A DNA stretch of 64,000 nucleotides from Nocardiopsis mwathae (GTDB lineage: Bacteria > Actinomycetota > Actinomycetes > Streptosporangiales > Streptosporangiaceae): assembly GCF_014201195.1 (NCBI RefSeq), contig NZ_JACHDS010000001.1:558001-622000 (forward strand), in the 5' to 3' direction. The translations under genes and the position numbers were made by a program. This document shows, piece by piece, positions 17,991-28,999 of the stretch. Below the pieces are notes generated by a model. The model worked only from the letters and a program-made list of their open reading frames with translations, made no database searches and was not told the origin of the DNA. How positions within the stretch are numbered: the stretch's first letter is position 1; each line of letters starts with the position of its first letter.

Positions 17991-19160
17991 CTAGCGCGGC
18001 GCGCGGGGCAGGCCCAGGCCGAGGGTGGCGATTAGCTCGCGCTGCACCTCGTTGACGCCCCCGCCGAACGTCATGACCAGGGCGCCCTTCGCGCCGGAGT
18101 CGAGGCGGGCCAGCAGGTCGCGCGTTCGGGGGTCGGCGGGGTCGCCGTAGCGTGACGCGGTGTCGGCGATGATCCGCGGCACCTCCTGCAGCCGCTCCGA
18201 GCCGTAGACCTTGTTGGCCGAAGCGTCGGCTGCGCCCAGCCAGCCGGTGTCGACGGTCGCGGCGACCTGCCAGTTCAGCAGTTCGTTCACACGCAGGTAG
18301 GCGTAGACGCGGCCGAGGGCGCGCCGGACGGCCGGCTCCTGGATCGGCGCCGGCCCGCCGCCGACCCGGTCGGCGGACCGCGCCCAGTCCAGGAACCGGT
18401 CGTAGAGGCGGGCGATGTTGCCGGAGGGGCCGAGGGTGAGCCGCTCGTGGTTGAGCTGGTCGGTGATGAGGCGCCAGCCCCGGTGCAGCTCGCCGACGAG
18501 GCGGTCGGCGGGGACGTGCACGTCGGTGTAGTAGGTGGCGTTGGTGTGGTGGTGACCGTCGGCCGTCACGATCGGCGTCCAGGAGAATCCGGGGTCGGCG
18601 GTGTCGGTGATGAGGATGGAGATGCCCCTGTGCTTCGGGGCGCCCGGGTCGGTTCGCACCGCCAGCCAGACGTGGTCGGCGAGGTGGGCGCCTGAGGTGT
18701 AGGACTTCTGCCCGTTGACGACGAAGTCGCCGGAGCCGGTGCGCACCGCGGTGGTGCGCAGCGACGCCAGGTCGGTCCCGGCCTCCGGCTCGGTGTAGCC
18801 GATGGCGAAGTGGAGCTCCCCGGCGAGGATCCCGGGCAGGAAGCGGTCCTTCTGCCCGGTGGTGCCGTGGTGCAGCAGCGCGGGGGCGACCGTCTGCAGG
18901 GTGACCAGGGGGTAGGGCACGTCGGCCCGGGTCACCTCGTTGACGAATATCTGCCGCTCCAGTGCGCCGAATCCGCGTCCGCCGTACTCGGCGGGCCAGC
19001 CCCACCCGAGCATGCCGTCGCGGCCCATGCGGCGGATGACCCTCGTGTAGACGTCCGGGTCGGTGGGGGCGGCACGCTCGTCGGGGGTCATGACCGTGGC
19101 GAGGTAGCCGCGTAGCCCGTCGCGGAGTGCGCGCTGCTCCTCGGTGAGATCGATGAACAT
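17991..19160 (-). CDS. chsE2: Acyl-CoA dehydrogenase, ChsE2/FadE29-like
   Basis: A 389-aa flavoprotein with the usual acyl-CoA dehydrogenase order: N-terminal helical domain (FIDLTEEQRALRDGLRGYLA), beta domain with the FAD/substrate motif AIGYTEPEAGTDLASL and VNGQKSYTSGAHLADHVWLAVRT, and C-terminal helical domain (LNHERLTLGPSG, AQ-type helices, VMTFGGGVNEVQRELIATLGLGLP). In the igr operon ChsE1 and ChsE2 form an alpha2beta2 dehydrogenase of the 3-carbon steroid side chain. The start at 19160 is the ATG that begins the conserved domain; longer starts upstream lie inside chsE1. It is 22 bp after chsE1. Confidence 0.85.
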   Translation of the reverse strand: MFIDLTEEQRALRDGLRGYLATVMTPDERAAPTDPDVYTRVIRRMGRDGMLGWGWPAEYGGRGFGALERQIFVNEVTRADVPYPLVTLQTVAPALLHHGTTGQKDRFLPGILAGELHFAIGYTEPEAGTDLASLRTTAVRTGSGDFVVNGQKSYTSGAHLADHVWLAVRTDPGAPKHRGISILITDTADPGFSWTPIVTADGHHHTNATYYTDVHVPADRLVGELHRGWRLITDQLNHERLTLGPSGNIARLYDRFLDWARSADRVGGGPAPIQEPAVRRALGRVYAYLRVNELLNWQVAATVDTGWLGAADASANKVYGSERLQEVPRIIADTASRYGDPADPRTRDLLARLDSGAKGALVMTFGGGVNEVQRELIATLGLGLPRAPR

Positions 19161-19182
19161 GGGTGGGCTCGCTCCCAGGTCC

Positions 19183-20403
19183 CTAGGCGTGGTCGGGGTG
19201 GCGGAGGGCGGGCGGATCGGGAACAGGGGGGACGTGCACGGGGGTGTCCCGTGCGGCGAGGCGGCCCAGCGCGTCGAGTCGTGCCTCCGGGCCGCCGAGG
19301 ACCGATGAGGCCCACCTGCCGATGGAGAAGAGACGGTGCAGGGGGTAGGCGGCGTCCACGCCGAGCCCACCGTGCAGGTGCTGCGCGGTGTAGAAGGCGT
19401 CCAGCACCTGGTCGGTGATGAGGAGCGCGGCGGCGGCCAGGACGTGGTCGGTGTCCTCGTGCGCGTGTGCGGCCGGGTCGCCGGCGGGCGGTCCGCTCGT
19501 GGCCAGCCGCCAGACCCCGGCCCACATCGCGGCGTCCAGGGCGCGGGCGGCCACGTAGATGTCGCCGACCTTCATCGTGACGGCCTGCAGTTCGGCAAGG
19601 GCGCGGCCGAACTGGCGCCGGGTCCCGACGTGCCGGGTGGTCAGGTCCAGCGCACCGGCCAGCGCGCCGGAGACGGTCGCGGCGAGTCCGGCCAGGGCAC
19701 AGCGGTGCAGGACGCGGGCGGCGGCGCCGGTGGTGTCGGCACCCAGCAGCGCGGCGGCCGGGACCCGGGTGCCGTCGAGGCCGATCCGGGTGGCGGGGTC
19801 GGGTGTCCCCGTGGGGTGGGGGTGGTGGCTCAGGCCCTCGGCGTCGCCGGGGACGAGGAAGACACCGGTCCCGCCGCCGTCCAGTCGCGCCGGGACCAGG
19901 ACGGTGTGCGCCGCGGCGCCGTAGGGGACGGCGGTCTTGACTCCGTGCAGGACGTAGCCATCGCCGTCGCCGTCGCGGTGGGCGGTCGTCGCCGGATCGG
20001 TGGTGCCGCCGTCGGCCCGCCCGGGTTCGCAGAAGGCCGCGGTCAGCAGCTGCTCTCCGGCCGCGGCGGGGGCGAGCGCGGCCCGCTGCGGCGGGGTTCC
20101 GCACAGCGCGACCGGCAGGGAGCCGAGCGCGAGCGAGGCCAGAGCGGGGACCGGTGTCGCGCGGGCGCCGACTTCGCGCAGCACCACCGCGACCTCGATG
20201 GGGCCCGGGCCGGTGCCTCCGGCATCCTCCCCGACGGCCGTGCCCAGCAGACCCGCCTGGGCCATGCCCTGCCATGCCGCGGTGTCGAACGCGGCCGGGG
20301 CGGGTGTGTCCGCTGCTCGGGCCGCCGGCGCGGCTACGCGGTCGAGGACGTCGGCCGCCAGAGCACGCAGGTCCTGCTGGTCGTGGTCGAGGGAGTAGTC
20401 CAC
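19183..20403 (-). CDS. chsE1: Acyl-CoA dehydrogenase, ChsE1/FadE28-like
   Basis: A 406-aa divergent acyl-CoA dehydrogenase subunit, first gene of the igr-like operon. Seen: N-terminal YSLDHDQQDLRALAADVL, a degenerate middle motif AFCEPGRADGG in place of TEPxAGSD, and C-terminal helices TTRHVGTRRQFGRALAELQAVTMKVGDI and AQHLHGGLGVDAAYPLHRLF. FadE28-type subunits pair with a FadE29-type partner to make one active site, which fits the gene next door. The GTG start at 20403 is chosen because GGAG lies about 8 nt upstream and the conserved domain begins there; longer ATG starts only add a non-conserved leader across the candidate operator. Confidence 0.83.
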   Translation of the reverse strand: MDYSLDHDQQDLRALAADVLDRVAAPAARAADTPAPAAFDTAAWQGMAQAGLLGTAVGEDAGGTGPGPIEVAVVLREVGARATPVPALASLALGSLPVALCGTPPQRAALAPAAAGEQLLTAAFCEPGRADGGTTDPATTAHRDGDGDGYVLHGVKTAVPYGAAAHTVLVPARLDGGGTGVFLVPGDAEGLSHHPHPTGTPDPATRIGLDGTRVPAAALLGADTTGAAARVLHRCALAGLAATVSGALAGALDLTTRHVGTRRQFGRALAELQAVTMKVGDIYVAARALDAAMWAGVWRLATSGPPAGDPAAHAHEDTDHVLAAAALLITDQVLDAFYTAQHLHGGLGVDAAYPLHRLFSIGRWASSVLGGPEARLDALGRLAARDTPVHVPPVPDPPALRHPDHA

Positions 20404-20451
20404 GGTGCACTCCGCATGGATCGCCGTCGAAGCCCAACCCTGCACGCTCAG

Positions 20452-20465
20452 TAGAACAGATTCTA
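20452..20465. promoter_or_regulatory. KstR-like operator before chsE1
   Basis: The sequence TAGAACAGATTCTA is a palindrome (TAGAA-CAGA-TTCTA). It matches 7 of the 8 fixed positions of the KstR box TnnAACnnGTTnnA. It lies 49 bp upstream of the chosen chsE1 start and so could repress the whole igr-like operon. Confidence 0.6.
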
Positions 20466-20581
20466 TTGGGCGGCGCCAGAGTCCCTCAGGGGATGTGTTT
20501 CCGGTCTCTTTGGGGGCGCGGACGTCGCCCGATGAGGCCTTATCCACAGTTGTCTAATGATGAAGTTCTGGGTGATCCTTG

Positions 20582-20595
20582 GATAACGTGTTCTC
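20582..20595. promoter_or_regulatory. Possible KstR-like site before kstR
   Basis: The core AACGTGTT (20585-20592) fits AACnnGTT exactly, but both outer bases differ from the KstR box. It lies about 130 bp before the kstR-like gene, so it could allow autoregulation. An A/T-rich promoter-like stretch (CTAATGATGAAG) precedes it. Confidence 0.35.
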
Positions 20596-20723
20596 ATAGA
20601 GGTTCCGCCGGGCGCAGACGGATGGCGCCCGGGTGGCGGGGGAGAGGCCGGCACGGCCCGTTCGGCCGTGTCGCGGTCCTGCGGGGCGGACGTGCCCGCG
20701 ACGACGATGATGGGAGAGACGCC

Positions 20724-22723
<2,000 letters not shown>

Positions 22724-22755
22724 CCCCGCAGCTCCGACACGGCCGGCAACGCGCC

Positions 22756-24612
22756 TCAGCCGAGGAAGTTCTTCAGGTCGTCGAGGAACTTCGCCATTCC
22801 GCTGCTCTGGCCCCCCGAGTCGCCGTCGGAGCCGTCGTCCTTGTCGCCGTCGCCCTTCCTCGGCGGGCTGCGGTCCTGGGAGGGGCTGGGGCTGGGCGAC
22901 GGGCTGGGGTCGGCACCGGGAGCCTGCGCGCCCCTCCGGGCATCCCCGGGGCGTCCCTGCGTGGCCTCGTCGGCCTCTCCCGCCTCACCGGGCCCCTCGT
23001 CGGACCCGGGTGCCGCCCCCGGGTCGGCCTGCGGAGCTGTGCCCCCGGACCCGCCCGGCGCCACCCCCGATGCGGTGCCCCCGCCTCCGCCCGGGCTTCC
23101 GCCGGCGCCCCCGGCCGCGCCGCCCGCACCCGTGTTGTTCTCGGGGCTCAGCTCCCCGCTCAGCGGAGGAGGGGACGGCAGGCCGGGCGGACCGGGGTCG
23201 GTGATGGTGTCGCCGTCGCTGCCGTTCATGAAGACGGCGGTCGCCGACAGCACCACGGACGCCGCCACCGTGACCAGGCCCGAGATGGCCGACGCCGGCC
23301 AGCGGCGCTTCCGGGCCCCCCGGCCCTCGGCCTTCGCCGCGGCACCCTTCCCGGCACGTGCGGAGCGGTCCTCGTCCCGGCCCGGTGGCCGGGTCGGGGT
23401 GGCGATCGGCTCCGTGGCCGGGATCCGCTCGACGTCGTCGGTGGTGATGCGGTCCCGCGGGAGCGCCCGGGGCTCACGGCGCGGTTCCGTGCCGCGGGCA
23501 CTGTCGCGGCGGGTCCCCGCTGCGGCCGCGGCCGCGCCGGGGACGCCCCTGCGTGCCGGGCGGGGGCGCTTCTCGCCGGCCCGGCGCCGCTGCGGCGGCG
23601 TGCGGCGTGCGGATCTGCGGCCGCTCGCCGCGCCCTTTCCCTGGGTCGGCTTCGCGGAGGCGCCCGACGGCTCCGCGGCCGCGGACGGCCCGGTCGAGCC
23701 CCTGTCGGCGCTTGGAACGGGGCGCTCGCGGTGTTGAGGGAAACCGTCGGTGGCCAGCGGCCGCAGCTCCGCCGCCGCCCTGCGGCGCGCCTCCGCCCCC
23801 TGCCGGCCGGTGCATGCGGCCAGGATCTCTCCGCGCAGGTCGGAGGGTGGTCCCGGCGGTTCGAGGACGGCCAGCAGGCGGGCCACGTCCGACGGAGTCC
23901 AGGCCGGTCTCTCCCCGCCGCTCTGCGCGGACCTGCCGCGCGAGGCGTCGCTGAGCTCGGGTGCCGGGGTGTCGGTGGAGCCGGTCGCCATGGCGTCCGC
24001 GGACATGACCATGTCGACGACGGACCCGGGCTCCTTGGCGAACTCGGAGAGGACGTCCGCGGCCCGGCGCACCGACGCACGGCAGAGTTCGCCCGCGATG
24101 TCGGTGTCGAGACTGAGGATTCTGGCGATCTCGGAGACCGGGAGCGCATGCCGCAGGTGCAGTTCGAGCAGCTCGCGGTGGCTGGGCGGCAGACGCCGCG
24201 CCACCTCGACGGCCGGGCGCTCGGCCGCGACCGTGGCCAGTCCGACGAGGGGCGAGCGGGTGGCGAAGCCGTGCCGCTGGCTCGCGGCCCGTGCCAGCGC
24301 GAACAGCCAGGGGCGCAGGAGGGTGCGGTCGCCCAGGTCGCCGACCAGCTCGGCGGCGGAGAGGAACGTCCGGCGCAGGGCCGCCGCCGCGGGCTCCTCG
24401 GCTCCTCCGCGGTTCGGGTGGGCGCTGCCCGCCTCGCCTGCCCCGTCCGTCCCGCCGTCCGCGGGCTCCACCAGTGACCAGCAGTAGCGGTAGAGCCGCG
24501 GGGCGAAGGTGTCGTAGCAGCGGTCGAATCCGCGCCCCTCGCGTAACTGCGCGGCGAGGTCCGCGTCGGACCCTTCCCCCCGCTGCCGTCCGGTTTCGCT
24601 TCGCGTCGTCAC
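22756..24612 (-). CDS. ECF-sigma-like protein with membrane segment and long Pro/Gly-rich tail
   Basis: 618 aa. Residues 1-170 resemble an ECF sigma factor: a region-2-like start (FDRCYDTFAPRLYRYCWSLV), and a region-4-like helix-turn-helix (RRLPPSHRELLELHLRHALPVSEIARIL, about 137-165). A basic, low-complexity stretch follows (Arg/Lys/Ala-rich, to about 437), then one hydrophobic helix (about 438-460, SAISGLVTVAASVVLSATAVFM) and a Gly/Pro/Ser/Asp-rich tail ending in a short amphipathic helix (MAKFLDDLKNFL). If the basic side is inside, the tail is outside the cell. GTG start with GAGGAGGGGG upstream. No anti-sigma gene is adjacent. Function as a real sigma factor is unproven; the DNA-binding part could be vestigial. 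Confidence 0.65.
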   Translation of the reverse strand: MTTRSETGRQRGEGSDADLAAQLREGRGFDRCYDTFAPRLYRYCWSLVEPADGGTDGAGEAGSAHPNRGGAEEPAAAALRRTFLSAAELVGDLGDRTLLRPWLFALARAASQRHGFATRSPLVGLATVAAERPAVEVARRLPPSHRELLELHLRHALPVSEIARILSLDTDIAGELCRASVRRAADVLSEFAKEPGSVVDMVMSADAMATGSTDTPAPELSDASRGRSAQSGGERPAWTPSDVARLLAVLEPPGPPSDLRGEILAACTGRQGAEARRRAAAELRPLATDGFPQHRERPVPSADRGSTGPSAAAEPSGASAKPTQGKGAASGRRSARRTPPQRRRAGEKRPRPARRGVPGAAAAAAGTRRDSARGTEPRREPRALPRDRITTDDVERIPATEPIATPTRPPGRDEDRSARAGKGAAAKAEGRGARKRRWPASAISGLVTVAASVVLSATAVFMNGSDGDTITDPGPPGLPSPPPLSGELSPENNTGAGGAAGGAGGSPGGGGGTASGVAPGGSGGTAPQADPGAAPGSDEGPGEAGEADEATQGRPGDARRGAQAPGADPSPSPSPSPSQDRSPPRKGDGDKDDGSDGDSGGQSSGMAKFLDDLKNFLG

Positions 24613-24860
24613 TGCCCCCTCCTCAAGTGCGACACACGGCCCCCGGCGGACCCCTGGAATAGAGACAGGGAGATAGCGCCTGAGTGGTCCGGACGACGCT
24701 AACGACGCGGGTGCGGTGCTGTCCGGCGCATGCGCGAGCTGTGGCGGGAGGGTAAGGATTCTGTCACTCAGGGTGGGGGTGCGCCGACGGGGGGCCGGAC
24801 GGTGCGCTCCGCGATCCGGACCCCCGTAACCCCGCCGGGGGAGACGGCGGTTACTCGCCG

Positions 24861-25859
24861 CTATTCGCCGCCGCGCGAGGGAGAGCCGATCGCGATCATC
24901 CGCTCCACCGAGCGGCGCGCCCTGGCCGCGGTCTCCTCGTCCACCGTGATCTCACCGCTGCCGTCCCGCAGCGCTCCGAGCAGCTTGTCGGCGGTGATCA
25001 TCTTCATGTAGTGGCACTCGGCGCGCGGGTTGACCGGCTCGAAGACCGTCGTGGGGTTGGCCGCGCGCAGCTGGTGCAGCATGCCGGTCTCGGTGGCGAT
25101 GAGGACCTTGTCCGCCGTGGTCTGCTCCGCGGCGGTGAGCATTCCGCCCGTGGACAGCACCTTGACCCGCTCCTCCGGGACGGCGCCGCTGCCCGCCAGG
25201 TACAGGGCGGAGGTCGCGCAGCCGCACTCGGGGTGCACGTACAGCTCGGCGTCGGGCTCGGCCGCGGCCCGCTCTCGCAGGGTGCCGCCGTCGATTCCGG
25301 CGTGGACGTGGCACTCGCCCATCCACACGTGGATGTTGTCGCGCCCGGTGACCCGCTTCACGTGCGCGCCCAGGAACTGGTCCGGCAGGAAGAGGATCTC
25401 CCTGTCCTCCGGAATGGAGCGGATGACGTCCGCGGCGTTGGACGACGTGCAGCAGACGTCGGTCTCGGCCTTGACCGCGGCGGTCGTGTTGACGTAGGCG
25501 ACGACGACGGCACCGGGGTGCTCGGCACGCCACGCCCGCACGTCGTCGGCGGTGATCGTGTCGGCCAGAGAGCACCCGGCTTCGGGGTCGGGGATGAGGA
25601 CGGTCTTCTCCGGGGCCAGGATCTTGGCGGTCTCGGCCATGAAGTGGACACCGCAGAACACGATCGTGCTCGCGTCCACCGACGCCGCGAGCCGGGACAG
25701 GGCGAGCGAGTCGCCCGTGTGGTCGGCGACGTCCTGGATCTCCGGCCGCTGGTAGTTGTGCGCGAGGATGACCGCGTCGCGCTCCTTCGCGAGGCGGCGG
25801 ACCTCCTGCGCCCACTCCGCACTGGTCAAGTTGCCCGTGGTGGCGGTGACCGTTGCCAT
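24861..25859 (-). CDS. nadA: Quinolinate synthase A
   Basis: A 332-aa iron-sulfur enzyme that condenses iminoaspartate with dihydroxyacetone phosphate to quinolinate, the second step of de novo NAD synthesis, in the cytosol. Seen: [35 protein letters not shown], and three Cys regions expected for the [4Fe-4S] cluster ([31 protein letters not shown]). The start at 25859 has AAGGA upstream; a longer start at 25940 only adds basic leader residues. nadB and nadC are not in the window. The divergent nrtR and the palindrome between them suggest NrtR control. Confidence 0.95.
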   Translation of the reverse strand: MATVTATTGNLTSAEWAQEVRRLAKERDAVILAHNYQRPEIQDVADHTGDSLALSRLAASVDASTIVFCGVHFMAETAKILAPEKTVLIPDPEAGCSLADTITADDVRAWRAEHPGAVVVAYVNTTAAVKAETDVCCTSSNAADVIRSIPEDREILFLPDQFLGAHVKRVTGRDNIHVWMGECHVHAGIDGGTLRERAAAEPDAELYVHPECGCATSALYLAGSGAVPEERVKVLSTGGMLTAAEQTTADKVLIATETGMLHQLRAANPTTVFEPVNPRAECHYMKMITADKLLGALRDGSGEITVDEETAARARRSVERMIAIGSPSRGGE

Positions 25860-25942
25860 GTCCTTGCACTTCCGTTCGGACGGGGGGACGGCGGCCGCGG
25901 CGGGCCGACGTCGTGTTTCCGGGCGTGTCGTTCCGACCACAC

Positions 25943-25971
25943 CGAGTTTGTGCCTACTAGGCTAAAACTCG
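25943..25971. promoter_or_regulatory. 29-bp palindrome, candidate NrtR operator
   Basis: The left arm CGAGTTTGTGCCTA (25943-25956) and right arm TAGGCTAAAACTCG (25958-25971) match at 12 of 14 positions around one central base. A further AGCCTA at 25976-25981 repeats the inner arm in inverse order. It lies between divergent nadA and nrtR, 22 bp from the nrtR start and 84 bp from the nadA start, as expected for a shared NrtR operator. Confidence 0.65.
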
Positions 25972-25992
25972 ACAAAGCCTAACATGTGATTC

Positions 25993-26799
25993 ATGCGCGG
26001 GACTGGGGCGGATGCGGAAGCCAAAGAGAGGGACGGAACCGGAGCAGCGGGCGGGGGCGTCGAGCCGCCGATGAGCCCGGCGCGACCGGGATCGCCGACA
26101 CGGCCGTGCGACCCGCCGGGGCCGGGCGTCGCCGCGCACGAGGTCCTCGCCGTCGTCTTCCAGATCCGGCAGGACCGGTTGAGCGTGCTGCTCTGGCGCC
26201 GCGGCCTGCCGCCGTACGAGGGGCACTGGGTGCTTCCGGGCGGCGGGCTCGGCCACGGCGAGGGCCTGGGCGAATCCATCCGGCGCCAGCTCGCCCAGAA
26301 GGTGGATGTGCGCGAACTCACACACCTGGAGCAGCTGGAGACCCGCGGCGCCCCCGACCGGCACCCCCAGGGGCGCACGCTGGCCACCGCCTACCTGGGC
26401 CTCGTCCCGGCCGACATCGACCCGGTCATTCCGGAGGACACCGCCTGGCACCCGGCCTCCGACCTCCCCGAGATGGGCTTCGACCACGCCGCGATCGTGC
26501 ACTCCGGCCGCCGCCGCCTGCGCGCCAAGCTCTCCTACACCAACATCGGGTTCGCGCTGGCCCCGCCGGAGTTCACCATGTCCGAGCTCTCCCGCTACTA
26601 CCGGGCGGCGCTGGGGCACGACGTCGCCGCCACCAACCTGCGCCGGGTGCTGCTGCGCCGGGGGCAGATCGAGGAGACGGGGCGGTCGGTGCCCTCCGGT
26701 CGCTCCGGCGGGCGCCCGGCCGCGATGTTCCGCTTCCGCGCCAGGCGCCTGGAGATCACCGACGCCTTCGCCGTGCTGCGCCCGCCCGCGTGCCGGTGA
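25993..26799 (+). CDS. nrtR: NrtR-type Nudix-fold transcriptional regulator of NAD synthesis
   Basis: 268 aa. After about 45 disordered residues comes a Nudix fold (AAHEVLAVVFQIRQDRLSVLLWRRG, GHWVLPGGGLGHGEG) in which the REUXEE catalytic core is degenerate (RRQLAQKVDV), as in NrtR proteins that sense ADP-ribose but may not hydrolyse it. The C-terminal winged helix is typical of NrtR (FTMSELSRYYRAALGHDVAATNLRRVLLRRGQIEETG, GRPAAMFRF). It is divergent from nadA, so it likely represses nadA and itself. A TAACAT hexamer ends 7 nt before the ATG at 25993 and there is no Shine-Dalgarno, so the mRNA may be leaderless; later internal starts are possible. Confidence 0.88.
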   Translation: MRGTGADAEAKERDGTGAAGGGVEPPMSPARPGSPTRPCDPPGPGVAAHEVLAVVFQIRQDRLSVLLWRRGLPPYEGHWVLPGGGLGHGEGLGESIRRQLAQKVDVRELTHLEQLETRGAPDRHPQGRTLATAYLGLVPADIDPVIPEDTAWHPASDLPEMGFDHAAIVHSGRRRLRAKLSYTNIGFALAPPEFTMSELSRYYRAALGHDVAATNLRRVLLRRGQIEETGRSVPSGRSGGRPAAMFRFRARRLEITDAFAVLRPPACR

Positions 26800-26880
26800 C
26801 GGCGGCGCTGTGTCATGTCCCATCCCGTGAACACGCGCCCGTGAGAAATCCGCAGCCCGGGACGTGTTAGCGTCCATTTT

Positions 26881-27537
26881 GTGATGATTCGCAGCGTGGT
26901 GTTCGACGTCGGCGAGACCCTGATCGACGAGACACGCATCTTCGCCCGCTGGGCCGACCGGCTCGGCGTGCCGCGCCTGGCCTTCTTCGGGCTGATGGGC
27001 GGCATGCTCACCCAGGGCCGCGAGCTCACCGACGCCTTCCGCGCGGTCAAACCCGGATTCGACCTCGACGCCGAATCCGCGGCCTGGCGTGCCGAGGAGC
27101 CCCACTCACTGCGCGAGAGCTTCGACGAGGGCGACCTCTACCCGGACGTCCGCCCCGCCCTGGCCGCCCTGCGCGGCATGGGGCTGCAGCTGATCATCGC
27201 CGGAAACCAGCCGTTGTCGGCGGCGCCCGCCCTGGAGGCGATGAACCTGCCGGTCGAGCAGATCCACGTCTCCGACGCCTGGGGTGTGGCCAAGCCCGAC
27301 CCCGCGTTCTTCACCCGCGTCGGCGAGGTGGCCGGAGTCGGCCACGGCGAGATCCTCTACGTCGGGGACCGCCTCGACAACGATGTCGTCCCGGCACAGG
27401 AGGCCGGGATGCGCGCGGCCCTGCTGCGCCGCGGCATGCTGGGCTATCTGCACGCCGGACGTCCGGACGCCCGGCGGGCGGACGTGCTGCTCGACGGCCT
27501 GGACGAACTGCCCGAGTGGATCGCCGAACAGGGCTGA
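26881..27537 (+). CDS. HAD-superfamily hydrolase
   Basis: A 218-aa phosphatase-like protein. The four HAD motifs are visible: motif I FDVGETLID near residue 8 (the second Asp of DxD is replaced by Glu), motif II IIAGNQP, motif III Lys in AKPDPAFF, motif IV YVGDRLDNDVVPA. The DxE form of motif I is unusual, since the second acid normally acts as general acid/base, so activity may be altered. GTG (26881) and ATG (26884) starts adjoin; TAGCGT ends 7 nt upstream, which suggests a leaderless mRNA. The substrate is unknown. Confidence 0.8.
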   Translation: MMIRSVVFDVGETLIDETRIFARWADRLGVPRLAFFGLMGGMLTQGRELTDAFRAVKPGFDLDAESAAWRAEEPHSLRESFDEGDLYPDVRPALAALRGMGLQLIIAGNQPLSAAPALEAMNLPVEQIHVSDAWGVAKPDPAFFTRVGEVAGVGHGEILYVGDRLDNDVVPAQEAGMRAALLRRGMLGYLHAGRPDARRADVLLDGLDELPEWIAEQG

Positions 27538-27799
27538 CGCGCCCCTCCACCCGCGATGTCCCGACCCGTTTCTCCGGCCTCGGCGATGCGCGCCGAAATC
27601 CGCAGGCGATTCGGCGCGGTTCGCCGAGGGCGACGCACGGGCACGGAGGTGAGGCGGACAACACAGCCGCCCGCGTGCTTGTTTGCCGCTTCCTTTGCCG
27701 GGAAGATTGCGACCCGATCCGCATACTCAGGGGAACCGCCCCCATGCCCATGACCCACCAGGGGCTTCACCGCCCGGATGAGAGACGCGGCCACCCACC

Positions 27800-28999
27800 A
27801 TGATCACCTTCGAGGGCGTTTCCAAGCGCTATCCGGACGGCACCGTCGCCGTCGACGACCTCGACATGACCGTCCCGGCCGGCCGGACCACCGTGCTCGT
27901 CGGCTCCTCCGGCAGCGGCAAGACCACCGCGCTGCGGATGATCAACCGGATGGTGGACCCCACCGGCGGTGTGGTCTCCATCGACGGCGACGACGTGCGC
28001 GACCGCGACCCCGCCGTGCTGCGCCGGTCCATCGGCTACGTCATCCAGCAGGCCGGGCTCTTCCCGCACCGCACCATCGTCGACAACATCGCCACGGTGC
28101 CGCTGCTGCTGGGACGGCCCCGGCGCGAGGCACGTGCCCGGGCCGGCGAGCTGATGGAGCTGGTCGGCCTCGAACCCGGCCAGGCCAGGCGCTACCCGCA
28201 CCAGCTGTCCGGAGGCCAGCAGCAGCGGGTCGGCGTGGCCCGCGCCCTCGCCGCCGACCCGCCCATCCTGCTCATGGACGAGCCGTTCAGCGCCGTCGAC
28301 CCCGTCGTCCGGGCGAGCCTCCAGGACGAGCTGATCCGGCTCCAGTCCGACCTGCACAAGACCATCGTCTTCGTGACCCATGACATCGACGAGGCCGTCA
28401 AGCTCGGCGACGCCATCGCGGTGTTCCGCCCCGGCGGCCGCCTCGCCCAGATGGACCACCCCGAGCGCCTCCTCGCCGACCCCGCCGACGAGTTCGTGGA
28501 GTCCTTCATCGGCTACGACCGCGGCGTGCGGCGGCTCTCGTTCTTCCCGGCCGGGAAGCTGTCGCTGCGCGGCGACGTGGTCGTCGGCGCCGACCTGGCG
28601 GCGGGGGCGGCCCGGTCACTGGCCAGGAGCCTGGACGAGCCCTGGCTGCTGGTCGTCGACGCCGAGCGGCGCCCGCTCGGCTGGATCGCCGCGGCCGCAC
28701 TCGACCGCACCGAGGCCGACCGGGCCCTGGGCGACCTGGACCTGGTCGCCTACGGGCACGTCTTCACCGTCCCCACCGACTCGCTGCGGGCCGCCCTGGA
28801 CGCCGCCGTCCTCTCACCGGCCGGCCGCGCCGTCGGCGTGGGCGAGGACGGCACGGTCATCGGCGTCGTCGCCCAGACCGACCTGGGCTCGGCGATCTGG
28901 TCGGTGGGCGAGTCCGACGGGCACGACGGCGCCGCCGCGGGCCGGGGCGCCGAGCCCGGCGAGGGCACCGGGGCCGCCGCGGGACGGGGTGCGCCATGA
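27800..28999 (+). CDS. opuCA: Osmoprotectant ABC transporter ATP-binding protein with CBS pair
   Basis: 399 aa. ATPase domain: Walker A GSSGSGKTT near residue 36, Q-loop YVIQQAGLFPHRTI, signature LSGGQQQRVGVARAL, Walker B ILLMDEPFSAVDP, switch His in FVTHDIDEAVKLGD. The region from about 250 to 375 looks like two CBS modules, which in OpuA/OpuC ATPases sense ionic strength. It drives uptake of glycine betaine, choline or carnitine. First gene of a four-gene operon; its stop overlaps the next start (ATGA). Homologous ProV/OsmV-type systems use the same layout, so the exact substrate is open. Confidence 0.9.
   Translation: MITFEGVSKRYPDGTVAVDDLDMTVPAGRTTVLVGSSGSGKTTALRMINRMVDPTGGVVSIDGDDVRDRDPAVLRRSIGYVIQQAGLFPHRTIVDNIATVPLLLGRPRREARARAGELMELVGLEPGQARRYPHQLSGGQQQRVGVARALAADPPILLMDEPFSAVDPVVRASLQDELIRLQSDLHKTIVFVTHDIDEAVKLGDAIAVFRPGGRLAQMDHPERLLADPADEFVESFIGYDRGVRRLSFFPAGKLSLRGDVVVGADLAAGAARSLARSLDEPWLLVVDAERRPLGWIAAAALDRTEADRALGDLDLVAYGHVFTVPTDSLRAALDAAVLSPAGRAVGVGEDGTVIGVVAQTDLGSAIWSVGESDGHDGAAAGRGAEPGEGTGAAAGRGAP

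Noticed and set aside
20540-20548. TTATCCACA, identical to a consensus DnaA box
   Set aside because: It stands alone, without the cluster of boxes, A/T-rich unwinding element or dnaA/dnaN neighbours expected of an origin.
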